Of a DNA stretch of 64,000 nucleotides, positions 45,452 through 56,940 are shown piece after piece. The position numbers and the translations under genes were made by a program. Location: contig CP136063.1 of the NCBI GenBank assembly GCA_032622095.1, forward strand, positions 77,849,980 through 77,913,979, read 5' to 3'. Position 1 is the stretch's first letter. Every line of letters begins with the position of its first letter. This DNA is from Siphonodentalium dalli. Lineage: Eukaryota; Mollusca; Scaphopoda; Gadilida; Siphonodentaliidae. The notes below the pieces were generated by a model. The model saw only the letters and a list, made by a program, of their open reading frames with translations, did not search any database and was not told where the DNA came from.

Positions 45452-46084
45452 TTAAAGGGGTACTGTACACTAAATACGGTTATTTAACGGACCATCTCAT
45501 TTTATCTCATTTTATACTCAACAGAATATATGCAACAAATGAATGAATTTGAGCCATGGATTAGTGCAAAATACACTTGTGTGCTCTCTGTATGATTCAA
45601 ACAACATTGTAATTATAATGAAAATGAATTTATGACTCCAGCCATTTATTCATTTTCATTATAATTACCATATTGTTTGCATCATTCATAGAGCATATGG
45701 GTGTATTTTGCACTAATCCATGGCTCAAATTCATTCATTTGTTGCATATATGTGACCCGCCATATCAAATCCAGTCGTAAGTCGGGATTTTTTTTACCCT
45801 GTGCCATATGCTTCTATATATGTGTGGGGCTCCCTGCAGCGTAATGGATGTTTTTCATTTTATGTCCTAAAAATTGTCAGAAACATTTATTTAAAAAAAA
45901 TGATATAAAAAACTGTTAGGCCAATGCAATAGGTCGACTCGCATATATAAGAGAATGCATTGGCACAGGGTAAACAAAATCCCGACTTACGACTGGATTT
46001 GATATGGCGGGTCACATATTCTGTTGAGTATAAAAGGAGGTGGTCTCATAAATGGTACGGATTTAGTGTACAGTACCCCTTTAA
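45452..46084 (+). mobile_element. Repeat family D, copy 3 (with nested insertion)
   Basis: TTAAAGGGGTACTGTACACT ... AGTGTACAGTACCCCTTTAA with TTAA edges. Without its insertion it is about 365 bp and almost fully palindromic: ATATATGCAACAAATGAATG, GAGCCATGGATTAGTGCAAA and AATTATAATGAAAATGAAT each occur in both orientations. The insertion at 45751 interrupts the right arm. Confidence 0.87.
45751..46016 (+). mobile_element. TA-flanked MITE nested in family D
   Basis: About 40-bp inverted ends (TGTGACCCGCCATATCAAAT ... ATTTGATATGGCGGGTCACA) with TA on both sides, which suggests Tc1/mariner-type insertion. The interior again contains GGCCAATGCA ... TCGACTCGCATATATAAGAG ... GGCACAGGGTA, the family P module with its left stem mostly deleted. 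Confidence 0.85.
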
Positions 46085-46507
46085 GAGAAGTTACATAATA
46101 ACATTTTAACCAGGTTTAGCCACACACCATGACATTGCGTACCTTGTGTTTCTATTGCAAACGCAAGTGACCTGACTCACGTGACCATTTTGCCTACACG
46201 TAAACGGTCATTCCGTTCAGAAGATTTGTGTCCAACGTGCAGACAACGCAACTTGTACGTGTAGCGAAGAGGAATGATCCAATCTTGTAATAAAGGAATG
46301 AGTGGCCAACGCTATTCACACAGCGGGAGAATGCATGCGCTGAAATATCTTAGTTTGATACCAATGATCACGTATGCTCGCCTTCTCAGCATTGAGTACA
46401 GTAGTCATATTTGTAATAAATGTATGGGAATACTGGGGCAGTGTGAGTATTCATTGCGACATATTGTAACTTGGCCGCATGCGTGTGACGTGGCGCCACA
46501 CATGTAA
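46085..46507. other. Unique sequence, nothing recognised
   Basis: No repeat boundary or coding frame recognised. Confidence 0.4.
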
Positions 46508-46620
46508 GTAATATAGAGGATCTCCAATGAGTTATATTGGGATATAAGATTTTATGAAACGAGTTTCATAAAATCTTATATCCCAACATAACGAGTTGAA
46601 GATCTTGTATATCACATGAA
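46508..46620. mobile_element. Hairpin of the GAGGATCTC family
   Basis: ATATAGAGGATCTCCAATGAG with inner stem TTGGGATATAAGATTTTATG, mirrored and ending GAAGATCTTGTATATCACATGA. The ends resemble those of the three hairpins at 52.75-54.19 kb, but the inner stem is different. Confidence 0.75.
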
Positions 46621-47449
46621 AACAAACTGAAGCTTTATGCCTTTTAACAACATCAGCTCTGTAGAGAACACGCAAACTGTATACAAGTCTTGAGTTGGCT
46701 CAGACGCTTCACCACTATACGTCAGTACTGTGCTACACGCGCAACGAAATATAGTCCCTATTAGTTTCGTCTTTTTTGACGTCTATTGGGTTATTTATTG
46801 GTAAAATTTGACAATAATATAATTTTAATAAAAACAAATAATCAGTTTTCAATAGTAATTCACAGTTATCTTTTGGTACGGAATCAAAATTACGTCTCGC
46901 GCGCAGGTATACAATGAAAGTGATTACCGCTTGGACTATTAGCTATTAGCCACTAGTGACAGATAAGAAAATATGTAATGGATTTTTCAATGATATTATA
47001 GGGGTTTCATGTGATATAGACATATTTCGTATAATGAACGACAACATAATAATTAGGGTAGTACTTCACTAGAATATGTGTTCTCTATATGTGTTGTCGT
47101 GTTTCCCTACCCGTTGTTACGATTACGGTTTTGGAATTTCAACAAAACTCACAAATACATGATATAGTAATAAGTTCGCGATCGTTTCTCAGCTCCTCCA
47201 TGTGGGAGATGACTCTGAGATTATGCCATTAATTGTGATCGCCATGTGGCCTTAATTTGTATATATAGAAGTGGCAATAAAATAATTCCTCGTCATGAAA
47301 TACGAGATTCTTGCGAAGCACAAAGCTACTTCATGATAACAACATAATTAAGTACAAAATAATCACGGGACGTAGAACCATTATCCCCTTACTGCGAGTG
47401 ACAAGCACGATTGTCTCACAAACGGACTCGTGATCGTCAATTCTGCGAA
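46621..47449. other. Unique sequence, nothing recognised
   Basis: No repeat boundary or coding frame recognised. Confidence 0.4.
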
Positions 47450-47912
47450 AAGATTTCTCTCTTTCTCTCTCCCTCTCTCCCTCTCTTTCCCTCTCTCTCT
47501 CACTCTATCTCGCTCCCTCCCTCGCTCTCCCTCTCGCTCACTATCTCTCCCTCTCGCTCACTCTCCCTCCCTCTCTCTCTCTCCCTATCTCTCCCTCTCT
47601 CTGTCCCTCTATCTCACTCTCTCTATCCCTCTCTCTCTCACACACTAACTCTCTTCCTCTCTCTCTCTCACTCTCACTCTATATCCCTCTCTCTCTCACT
47701 CTCTCTCTATCTCACTCTCTCCCTCTCACTCTCTCTCCCTCTCACGCTCTCTCACTCTCACTATCCCTCTCACTCTCTCCCTCTCACCACACTCTCTCTC
47801 TCCCTCTCACTCTCTTTCACTCTCTCTCACTCCCTCTCTCCCTCTCACTCCCTCTCTCACTCTCTCACCATCTCCCTCCATCTCTCCCCCTCTATCTCTC
47901 CATTCCCCTCCC
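47450..47912 (+). repeat. Pyrimidine-rich simple repeat (CTCTCC/CTCACT)n
   Basis: About 460 bp of nearly pure pyrimidine on the plus strand with sparse A, in CTCTCTCC and CTCTCACT units. The 170-codon Ser/Leu-rich frame across it is an artefact. Such tracts can adopt triplex DNA and cause assembly errors. Confidence 0.96.
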
Positions 47913-49281
47913 TAGTTTCTTGATCGGCATCCCAATACTCCACTATCATCGACTTGGCAAATCTTCCCCATTGCGAATTATCCCCAAACCATAAAATTAA
48001 AAGACCGATCAAATGATCAGCAAAAATTATAATACCCTGCATGGATATCCATCCTATGTTATGGGGTCCCCATCGGTCCATTAGCCGCTGGAAATGTTCG
48101 TTACAACCTTATGCATATGTATGAGAAATGACCACCATTGCTTCTCTTTACAACATGCATTTGGTTGCGAAAATCTCTCATACGGCCAGACATGATTTGT
48201 TCTGAGGTGAGACTTATGCGTAAATGATTTGGCTGGTCGTTGTAGTTTAGTCCGAGATCTGTTATCCCCATCTGACATACATCGATCGAGGATAGGGATC
48301 CGATTATGTCGACACAATTGTCCACAAAAGGCACCGAGGCCAGCCACAGACTGAGTTGTCTGATTCGATTCCGAACCATTACTCTAACAATTCTGTCCGG
48401 ATATTTGAACGAAGCTATTGTGGCGCATACGATCGCAAGACGATTAATTATACCGCGAGCCACGTAGACAATGAACAAAATGGCATGTCATGTCCTGTAT
48501 ATACAAACCTGCCACCAGCGGAACGGAACAATTCACGGATGCATTACATTAATCTAAGAGCAACTCGCTATCGATGATATCATAACTCAAATGCATAAAT
48601 ATAATACATCAACATTTCCTCGTGATACATGTAACGGCAATTTTCTGAGTCGAAAGCATTATACATGTACATTTAGATATATTAGATAAGGGAAAGATGC
48701 TTAATCACTTAAAGTGACGGAGGGTTTTGTTGCGAGTCCAAAATGAATTTAGATAGATGGATGCTTTATTGATAACTCAATCGTACTATTATGCACAAAA
48801 TATAGAGTCATGTAACATATTTACAGTGACATTTGGCCAACTAGCCGCGATTAAATTTATCCTAATTGCGTAGTCACCAGGGTATACTTACTATTTTCCC
48901 GCGAATTGAACAAATATGCACCAGATACGCATAGGCATAGATAAAACTATGCACAAAATCGCGAATAAATAAAACTTCAGATATCGTATTGCATATTTTC
49001 GCTATATGTTAATACACCGCAATTTTCGCTTGGCAGGATGTCATTGCTCATATTACATTGTTATTGTGTTCTTTTGTCAATAAAATGTAATATACGTTCA
49101 ATTTATCTCAAAAAAAATTCTCAAACAAGTGGCTAAAGTAAATTCAAAGTGGCTAAAAAAAATTAGCATTTGGCTAAAATAATGGCTAGATATATATAAT
49201 GTTAGATATATATGTAGATATATTAGCAACTTCTGGGCATAAAGCCCTATATATGTACATAGATATAGACATTTTAAATTA
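47913..49281. other. Overlapping unrecognised frames, no gene called
   Basis: The minus strand has a 125-codon frame at 48101-48478 (contains RIVRVMVRNRIRQLSLWLAS) and an 88-codon frame in another phase; the plus strand has one of 73. None shows a motif I recognise, and they contradict one another. If any is real it could be an exon of an unknown gene. A GTGGCTAAA-rich stretch lies at 49120-49195. Confidence 0.25.
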
Positions 49282-49396
49282 TCTCCGGCAACATTGGGGG
49301 TAGGCCTACATGGATAATTGATACCTGGATGTCGACTTCAAAAAAGAGACACCCATGTATCAAATCCCCATGTACCCCACGATGTTGCCGCGGAGA
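49282..49396. mobile_element. Small hairpin element, partner of 29515-29638
   Basis: CTCCGGCAACATTGGGGGTA ... TACCCCACGATGTTGCCGCGGAG, with inner arms GGATAATTGATACCTGG and GTATCAAATCCCCATG. It shows what the end of the target element at 29.6 kb looks like without the foldback. Confidence 0.75.
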
Positions 49397-49850
49397 AAAC
49401 GATTGTGTTACCACACAATTATTTAGTTAGATTAATCATTAGTGCCATTTTAAGGCATCTATCATGAGGTCAACGGGACATATCTAACAACGCTCCCAGG
49501 GTAAAAAATACCCCTATATAAAAAAATTCAGCCCCCGTTTGGTCGCCTATAAGCGGACAAACAAACAAACGAATAACATAGTATAGATTTTGTTTTCTTC
49601 CTGGCATCGCTCAGGCCAATAACCACGGAGTTATCAAACCCAATTTAATTAAATTTAACCCTGGTCACCATAAAAGACATTACATATGACACAATTACCC
49701 AGCCCGGGTCCCTGCATATAGCCAAACTGTCCTCTCCTGTTTACTGTGTTAATATTAAGTAGGATTTTTTGTTGGTGAAATAGATGTGTGGATGTAATTG
49801 TTTGAAGGATGGATCAAGACAAAAATAGTGAATAAGGGCTTTTAATGACC
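49397..49850. other. Unique sequence, nothing recognised
   Basis: No repeat boundary or coding frame recognised. Confidence 0.4.
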
Positions 49851-49962
49851 AAATGATTGATGCCATGGTTTCTATAAGGGATGTTATAATGATTGATGCC
49901 ATGGTTTCTATAAGGGATGTTATAATGATTGATGCCATGGTTTCTATAAGGGATGCTATATT
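49851..49962 (+). repeat. 36-bp tandem repeat, three copies
   Basis: ATGATTGATGCCATGGTTTC followed by TATAAGGGATGTTATA, three times and nearly identical, giving an Ile-rich frame on the minus strand that is not a gene. Confidence 0.95.
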
Positions 49963-49979
49963 GTCATTGTAAAGACCGT

Positions 49980-50160
49980 TTGTCCTGATGCTGATGATGT
50001 TGTTGCTGACGATGATGATGTTGTTGTTGCTGATGATGTTGTTGCTGATGATGATGATGACGACGGTCATGATGATGGTGAAGTTGAAAATGATGATGAT
50101 GATAAAGATGATTATGATGACGTAGACGATGACGATGCTGATGGCGGTGATACTACCAAT
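49980..50160 (+). repeat. (GAT/GTT)n trinucleotide-rich tract
   Basis: Imperfect GATGATGTTGTTGCTGATGA repeats for about 180 bp. Acidic or Ile-rich frames here are repeat artefacts. Confidence 0.9.
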
Positions 50161-50689
50161 GGGGACGACAGTGACCAACTGCAGGCAGAGTTATCTCCCG
50201 CATCGCTCCGCTGAGATACCACTGCCATAAGGACATTAATTGGTAAGGATTTCTTACGTGTTTTTAGTTCTTAGTTTTAGGATAAAAATTGTCTATGTCT
50301 GGCTCAGTTCATATTGTTCTTATCAATACCGAAAGAATTACCATTTTTGCAAACTTAAAATTTGGTGGTCAAAACAAGATATACTAAATATAGTTCCGCG
50401 ACGATGTGTAAAAATATATTTATCGTCTGCAAAGTACCATCCTTGTGGCAGTGCTATATCGCAGTGATAACGTAGAGGGCGCTGTATGGAGTTTGCGACA
50501 GTGATGATGGTGGTAATGGTGATATTGTGATGATTGTTGTTAGTGTTGGTGTTTTCTGTATATTGAGTGTACGTTAGTCATATTATTATCTAATTCTCAT
50601 CTTGCACATATTTTATCTGAGTAATAAACCATTACATTACATTAAGTCGAAGAAACAAGAACATCAAACTTGTTACTCCAATATGAACC
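50161..50689. other. Unique sequence, nothing recognised
   Basis: A short GATGATGGTGGTAATGGTG tract near 50500 is the only low-complexity feature. Confidence 0.4.
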
Positions 50690-50750
50690 ATTAAAGAGCG
50701 CTAATTGTTAGTCTATTCTTGATATGGCATGAATAAAGAGTGCTAATCTC
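50690..50750 (+). repeat. Isolated paired GAGCG motif
   Basis: TTAAAGAGCGCTAATTG ... TTCTTGATATGGCATG AATAAAGAGTGCTAATC: the conserved core seen in families B and C, here without their recognisable ends. Confidence 0.65.
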
Positions 50751-51689
50751 ACTAATACGCGACAAAATCTAAAACAGAGAATATTATACAGTCCATACTG
50801 CCAAAGTAAATGTGCGTAATCATGATTTTTTTTTTAATTTATGTTCTGTGGTGCAATTATTTCAATCACAAAACACGGCAATATGTCAGTTTGGAGTTAC
50901 ATTGCAATGTGCTTCCTGGCTAGAATTTTTTTTAATTAATAGAACAAAAATTTAATTAATAAAAGTCTTAAATTGGGACCTCGTGCTCCCAATCACACAC
51001 ACCCACGCATTGCGCTGTTTGTCCGATCGCACATGCATTCATAACCAATTCAAATGCAGAACAAAACCCCCTTTTATTTGTTAATGAACTGAAGCGAATG
51101 TGCGAATTGCAAACTGAGATTGGATTATTATTGACCTCTTTGCGAGAAGCGGGTCACTATACACTTAATCATGGCTGGGCGAATGTTACTTTGACTTCAA
51201 TCTTCCTTCAAAACACAACTTAACGACAGACGCCAATATATCAAAATGCGCCACGGAAGCGATTTTGTAATGTTGTTGACTTGATTACGGACGTATTTAT
51301 GGCGAATTGATTCGATTTCTCGCACTTGATTTTTTTTATTAATGCTACACTATTTGGTTTTGTCATTAGCATAACCCAGTTAGTGATATGACAAACGGGG
51401 TCGTTCTAAAATATATTCCACATAACTGTAGAAATGGCAAGTGCCGCCACGTAAAAGGTTCCACGCTGTTTTGTCTCTTCTTGGCGTTGGATACTGATAT
51501 CTCATCGGAAAACTCAACTCATGGAGGGCAGGTGCCATCACCCCCACCCCGAATCCTGAATATCAATTAACAGAGGTGTTTTATACTGAATACTAGTTAA
51601 GAGAATATGTGATATTATAACCGATGTACTTTCACAACTGTGACATTCTATAACCGTAATTTGGTGATTTGGTGACGAGCACAAACGGC
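50751..51689. other. Unique sequence, nothing recognised
   Basis: Contains CCCCGAATCCTGAATATCAATTAA at about 51548, related to the small tandem repeat at 56.26 kb. Confidence 0.4.
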
Positions 51690-52004
51690 CTGTTCTCCCG
51701 AAAAACCGAACATTATATCTGCTTACAATAGAACTTGTTTTAGGTTGAATGTCTGCTGAGAATGGCCTCATTTTGAGTCGAGAATATGCTGAAAATGATA
51801 ACGTTTTAGTCATATTATCGACTCATAATGAGGCGATTCTAAGCGAGTTATGTGCGCACAATGACAATATAAGCCAACTCGCTACTGTTCGGGTGTTAGC
51901 TCTTTAACGTGTGTTTTCACTGTGGCCCGCAGTATCAAATAATCACAGTATGCACCTATTTCACTTTATAGGTCTATTATGTGCGTATTTGCGCGAGGAT
52001 ATAT
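51690..52004 (-). mobile_element. Repeat family A, copy 3
   Basis: TGTTCTCCCGAAAAACCGAAC ... AATGAGGCGATTCTAAGCG ... ATAGGTCTATTATGTGCGTA and GAGGATAT, collinear with 22243-22596 and the complement of 3561-3913. Confidence 0.75.
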
Positions 52005-52131
52005 TGGCATAAAATCCATGAAATACTCATGACGGTTTGGAGCCCCGAATTATGCATGGTAACGCTCACTTGCGCGTTTCGCGTTACTTCCCGGAATCAG
52101 GGATTTAGACCCATAAATAAAAATAAATATC

Positions 52132-52572
52132 TTAAAGACACATGGCGGATTACGCTCCAAAATATTCCTAATAATAATCGTTTTTGATTTTTTCCCGGTA
52201 TCGAAATAAGTCAATAAATACTTGAACTGCCTTCTACGAGCATTAAATGTGCCAGAAAGATGAATTGCACTCATTAAAAATAGAACGTTGAACACGGTGT
52301 TTGGATCCAAAACAAACAACAGTCGTGCCACTCGTGTGCACGGCATGAAACAGAAAAGAGCGTTAATTTACGTGTTAGTTTATTCCTGATATTGTATAAA
52401 TAAAGAGCGTTTGTTTCGCTTATAGGCGAACATTGAAAACAAGCTGGAAAATGGCAAGTTTTTTTTCTTCAGAGCATAAGAAGCCAGTATATCAACATTT
52501 CGTGTATTGTTTAAACTATCTTATAAATCTTCTTCAAAAATCTGGAAGCTCGAATGAGCCATGTCCGTTTAA
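52132..52572 (+). mobile_element. Repeat family C, copy 5 (441 bp, TTAA-flanked)
   Basis: From TTAAAGACACATGGCGGAT to GAGCCATGTCCGTTTAA with TTAA edges, and the paired motif AAAAGAGCGTTAA ... TTCCTGATATTG ... AATAAAGAGCGTTTG. A partial further repeat of the motif and tail follows at 52573-52710, mirroring the cluster arrangement at 12.3-13.2 kb. Confidence 0.85.
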
Positions 52573-52750
52573 ATACTTCAGCAACAAACTATAAAGAACA
52601 TTCATTGTTATTATTTTCCTGATATGGTATGATGAATGAATAGCGTTTATCTCAATTATGTGCAAAAAATTAGAACTGTTGGAAAGTTAATGTGACTCCG
52701 GTATTATAGTTTATTGCATGACCTATACTCTTATTCCATTCAATAAACAC

Positions 52751-54192
52751 ATTATATAAATAGAGGCTCTACAACGAGTCCCCGGTTTATAGTGGAATTT
52801 ACAAAACGAGTCCAATAAATTAGGTCTGGACCGAGCCTTTGGCGAGGTCCAGACCTAATTTACTGACGAGCTTTGTAATGTCCACTATAAACTGGGACGA
52901 GTTGTAGATTCTGTTTATTACATAATCCAAAACATCGACAAAACATACTTAAATCAACAAATGGGACGCGAAACTAACATCAGCTTCTATAAGGCATGCG
53001 ATGACGTTTCGCGTAACTATTCCGTTGTTTGCCCGCGTAAAGAAATAGTCCCAGATAAATAAAGACTCTTTGGCGCATTTAATGGCGGCGCATGGGGTGA
53101 AGGAAAATATCACTCGATCTGTTCGATCATCCCGGGCGCTTCGCGCCCAACTACTCTCTTTCTTATTATTTAATGGCGTATATTTAATGGCTCTTTATTC
53201 ATGATAGTTTGTAGGAAAAATATTGGAAGCCATAGTATTATGAGACGTAGCGTACGGAATGTTAACAGACGACAAACCGGAAGTCAAAGGCCACCTGGCA
53301 CTATTTCATGTTATTGAACGAAAGTTTAATATCACAATTTATAGAATGGGTTTATTGAATGGAATAAGGGTAGGATCATGTAATAAATAGAGGATCTCAC
53401 ATGAGTTTCTATTTTATACGGAATTTATCAACCGAGTTCACTAAATTCGATTTGAGCCGAGGTTTACCGAGGCTCAAATAGAATTTAGTGGACGAGGTTG
53501 ATAAATTACGTATAAAATAGGACGAGTGTGAGATACTTTTTATCACATGATCAAATAAACGCGAAGCAATGCGAAATATCCATCGAAAACAACGATAATA
53601 AATTGCAGCGATCGCAAGTCATTTGAAGAACGATGTGACGTCATCGCACGCGCTGATATTAAACGTGTCTCTTATCGATAATTATGAAACTGCTTTTATG
53701 GGCAAATTATGTGATAAATTGTTATATTAAACGTTCGTTTAACAACGGGAAATAGTGCCAGATGACCATTGACTTCAAGTTTGTCGTCTGTTTACATTCC
53801 GTACGCTACATCTCAAAATAGTATGGTCTCGATCCAATATGTTTCCAACAAATTGTAATGTATGAAGAGTTTGAAACGTTATGTCATTAAATATATGACA
53901 CTAAATACGACAAAGAGTCTTTATTTATCTGGAACTATTTCTTTACGCGGGCAAACAACGCATATATATTTACGCCAAACGTCATCGTATGCTTTGGTAG
54001 TTTCGCGTACCATTTGTTGATGTATACGTATGTTTTGTCGAGGTTTTGGATCATGTAATAAACAGAATCTACTCGTCCCCAGTTAATTATAGCGGAATTT
54101 ACAAAACTCGTCCAGTAAATTAGGTCTGGACCTAATTTACTGGACTCGTTTTGCAAATTCCGCTATAAACTGGGGACTCATTCTAGATCCTC
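52751..54192. mobile_element. Nested palindrome of 1.44 kb with three hairpins
   Basis: Order: hairpin H1 (52751-52926), arm, hairpin H2 (53373-53552), inverted arm, hairpin H3 (54050-54192). The arms are imperfect inverted copies: AAATAGTCCCAGATAAATAAAGAC near 53043 is mirrored near 53915, GCGTACGGAATGTTAACAGACGACAAAC near 53250 is mirrored near 53790. H1 and H3 share the inner stem TAAATTAGGTCTGGACC. All three hairpins share an edge like CATGTAATAAATAGAGGATCTC. An unmatched segment of about 100 bp (around 53080-53180) is inserted in the left arm. No ORF. Confidence 0.82.
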
Positions 54193-55095
54193 AATATATA
54201 TACGGGTCGTATACATATATATCGGTGTTACGTGTACCCATCGACGTATACTGCATATAGTGTTAAGTTCTAACGAGCAATGTCTTTTGAAATTCTTATA
54301 CTGTATACATAGATGAAGTCTTTACTTTTTTCTTCGTTATGAGAGAAACTCATTGAGGCCATTGATGCCTCAAAAAGAAAACAGATCACTCTTTTCTTCG
54401 GTGCTGAACATTAGAAAGCGTTTCGTGCCAAACATTTCCCGATATGGTAAAATTATAGAGCGTCTGTAAAAGTCATTGCATGTGCATTCGTACAATTGAA
54501 AACAGTTGATAAAGTACTAGAGGGTCTCTGTTGGGTGGGGTTTCCACCTTGAAATTTCCAACTGCCTGACAAAACGTCCATTTTACACCCCACCACCTTC
54601 GGTTGGAACTTTCCAAATGTGGGAAATTTCCAAACTAACACCCATTAAGGTTAGAAAACAAATATTCTGCTGTTGGTCTACAAACAATATATTGCCCTTT
54701 AATTACTGGCGGGAAAATTTTAAAAAAGAGAACAATTTCAATCTATATGCGGTGTACCATTTCAAAATTTCCAATTTGTGTCAGTCATGAAATTTCCAAC
54801 TCTTTGACATTTTGGGGTGATACGCCCCACAACAACCACAACCCCCCCCCCATGTCACCACGCCCCTCCTTATGCAAATCTGAGCAGGAAATATACAGCA
54901 TGTCTATCAGTACTCCGTGTATTAATCGACCTATCTTGATCACCCACACGTGACACCAATAAGGATAAAATTGAGTTTGATACCTAACGAATACTAGTCG
55001 CTTTAAAGTGGCACATAATTTTAAATATAGACGATGTATTTAGGTTCCATGACGATATTATCATAATTATGGTAATTACCTTTTAATTCTAGCAA
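54193..55095. other. Unique sequence with one paired GAGCG motif
   Basis: At 54412-54470, TTAGAAAGCGTTTCGTG ... TTTCCCGATATGGTAAAATTATAGAGCGTCTG is a diverged copy of the family B/C core. Phrases GAAATTTCCAACT at 54550-54800 recur in both orientations. Otherwise nothing recognised. Confidence 0.5.
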
Positions 55096-55330
55096 TTAAC
55101 CCTTCCATGACTGGAGCTTCCTGAAATTTTACGAATACCCTGCGCCAGAGCATTATCGTATATGCGAGTCTCCCATATGGAGCCTCGAATATATAAGAGA
55201 ATACATTGGCCTAACAATATTTACATTGACCTTGTAAGCCAGTGCATTTTCTTTCCATATATATAATAGAATGCACTGGCACGTGATATTTAATGCTGCA
55301 CCAGCGCAATTCCCGTCATTAAAGGGTTAA
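55096..55330. mobile_element. TTAA-flanked MITE with altered family P hairpins
   Basis: TTAACCCTTCCATGACTGG ... TTCCCGTCATTAAAGGGTTAA with TTAA edges. Inside are two decayed hairpins: CCAGAGCATTATCGTATATGCGAG ... ATATATAAGAGAATACATTGGC and CCAGTGCATTTTCTT ... ATAGAATGCACTGGC. A third combination of distinct ends with the same module. Confidence 0.78.
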
Positions 55331-56258
55331 AGATGTATTCAGGGTTGGGTTCCAGACTTCCAGTTACAACAACAACAAAATACAAATACACAATCTAATT
55401 CGACATCACTGTTCGCTTTGATTAGTTGTAAAAAAATGTTGAAACCCAAATACGACATATCAAGCAGTATCCAGTAGACATATAAATACATAGTTAAGTA
55501 AATAGTTAATTAACATACTTATTACTGTCCCTCTAACATTTCGAAAATATATATCACTAGCAGATTAGCCCGCCACTGGCGTGGTTCGTCTCATGGCTTT
55601 GTTCGAAAAAACAATTGCAACAGCTTCCGAGACACGTGTGCTGCACTAGGTGTAAAATTTCGTCGAAATCCGCCAGTTTTACCCAATTTGACCTTGAATT
55701 GATCATTTTCAAGGTCAAGGTCAGGTCGGGGTCACAATTTGACCCGTCCATGACACTTCCCGCACAAAAGTACCCATAAGTAGCAAGTTTGAGCTCAATC
55801 GGTTCGAGTCTATAAAGGACACACACATATATATCATTTGTGGGTACCCGTTTCAAGGTCAAGGTCACATCGGGCGGAAAAACTGACCCAATGAAAATCT
55901 TCCCCGTTCCTTGGAACCCCTAAGTACGAAATTAAGTACGAAATTTCGTCTCGAGACGGTCGATTGAGCCGTATTTATACTCGTCGTGTATATAAACGCT
56001 CTTTATCAACGACACCGCGGATATGAACGCTCTTTAACTATCACGCGATTAACCACTCCCTGCCGATGACGGTGACAGAGGGAAGTGAGAATGAGTGCTT
56101 AGTGCCCTTTGTTTCAAATGTGTTATTTTATACACTGGTATATCAAACTAATAAGCAAAGATCGATTCGGAAAAAAAAATAACTTGGGACATTGAATGCA
56201 TTACTTTTACTTTTATCTACTGATTATCGTGTGTTGTCTAATAGATGGTTTCACCCCC
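55331..56258. other. Sequence with AAGGTCAAGGTCA tracts
   Basis: 55680-55870 carries AAGGTCAAGGTCA twice and GAC CTTGAA-type phrases, possibly part of an unrecognised repeat that also touches 18900. At 55985-56040 two inverted copies of the AAAGAGCGTT motif flank CGCGGATATG. No gene. Confidence 0.4.
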
Positions 56259-56340
56259 TCCCCCCTGAATCCTGAATACCAGTTAATTTTTGGGGGTGAA
56301 TCCTGAATACCAGTTAATTTTGGGGGGGGGGGTGTGAATA
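56259..56340 (+). repeat. Small tandem repeat and G-run
   Basis: TGAATCCTGAATACCAGTTAATTTT occurs twice in tandem, ending in about eleven G. Related phrases occur at 51548 and 56605. Confidence 0.85.
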
Positions 56341-56867
56341 CTGAATACATGTTAAGAAATAATATGCGATAAATGACATACAAATTGACTGTTTTAATAT
56401 CAGACAGATAAAAGCAGAAGTTACATAGACACATGATGCCGGTCGCGTTATGAGACCGTTATGATACGATTAATGATACTTTATGATGGCAGGGTGGTCG
56501 AATATGCCCAAGAAGCCATTCTACCCACTCATTCATACAGAAAACTAACACAAAATATTACTTTGCGCCATCAAAACCTGCGTCCAAGATGTTTTGCTTG
56601 AACCCGAATACCAGTTAATTCGGGGGTATGAATCCCGCGTACGGCTTCAAAACACCCTGAATCCCGCGTACCGAAAGGGGGGGGGGGGTGATACCCTCCT
56701 AATAGATGTACGTTTTCAAGTGGAACAACCCGTTGGTGACGTAAAATTAGATTTTATCAACATTTTTTTTTTTTTCGGAGGTCGGAAATTCTGAAAATAT
56801 TTGCAAAGATATATTTTCAGACCACACATTTAAGCTAGTGATTTCTTGCGTTTTTCAAGTTCTGGAA

Positions 56868-56930
56868 CAATATACATGCATGCTATACAGGTATATAAAC
56901 TCATGCTATACAGGTATATAAACTCATGCA
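56868..56930 (+). repeat. 25-bp tandem repeat, two copies
   Basis: ATGCTATACAGGTATATAAACTC occurs twice directly in tandem, then ATGC. Confidence 0.9.
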
Positions 56931-56940
56931 TAAGATACTA

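Noticed and set aside
47411-47923. 170-codon Ser/Leu/Pro-rich frame
   Set aside because: It is the (CTCTCC)n tract; no homologous protein type and no codon structure.
48101-48577. Overlapping 125-codon minus and 73-codon plus frames
   Set aside because: Neither could be tied to a family; kept only as an unresolved stretch.
49741-50178. 145-codon Ile-rich frame
   Set aside because: Made of the 36-bp tandem repeat and (GAT)n tract.
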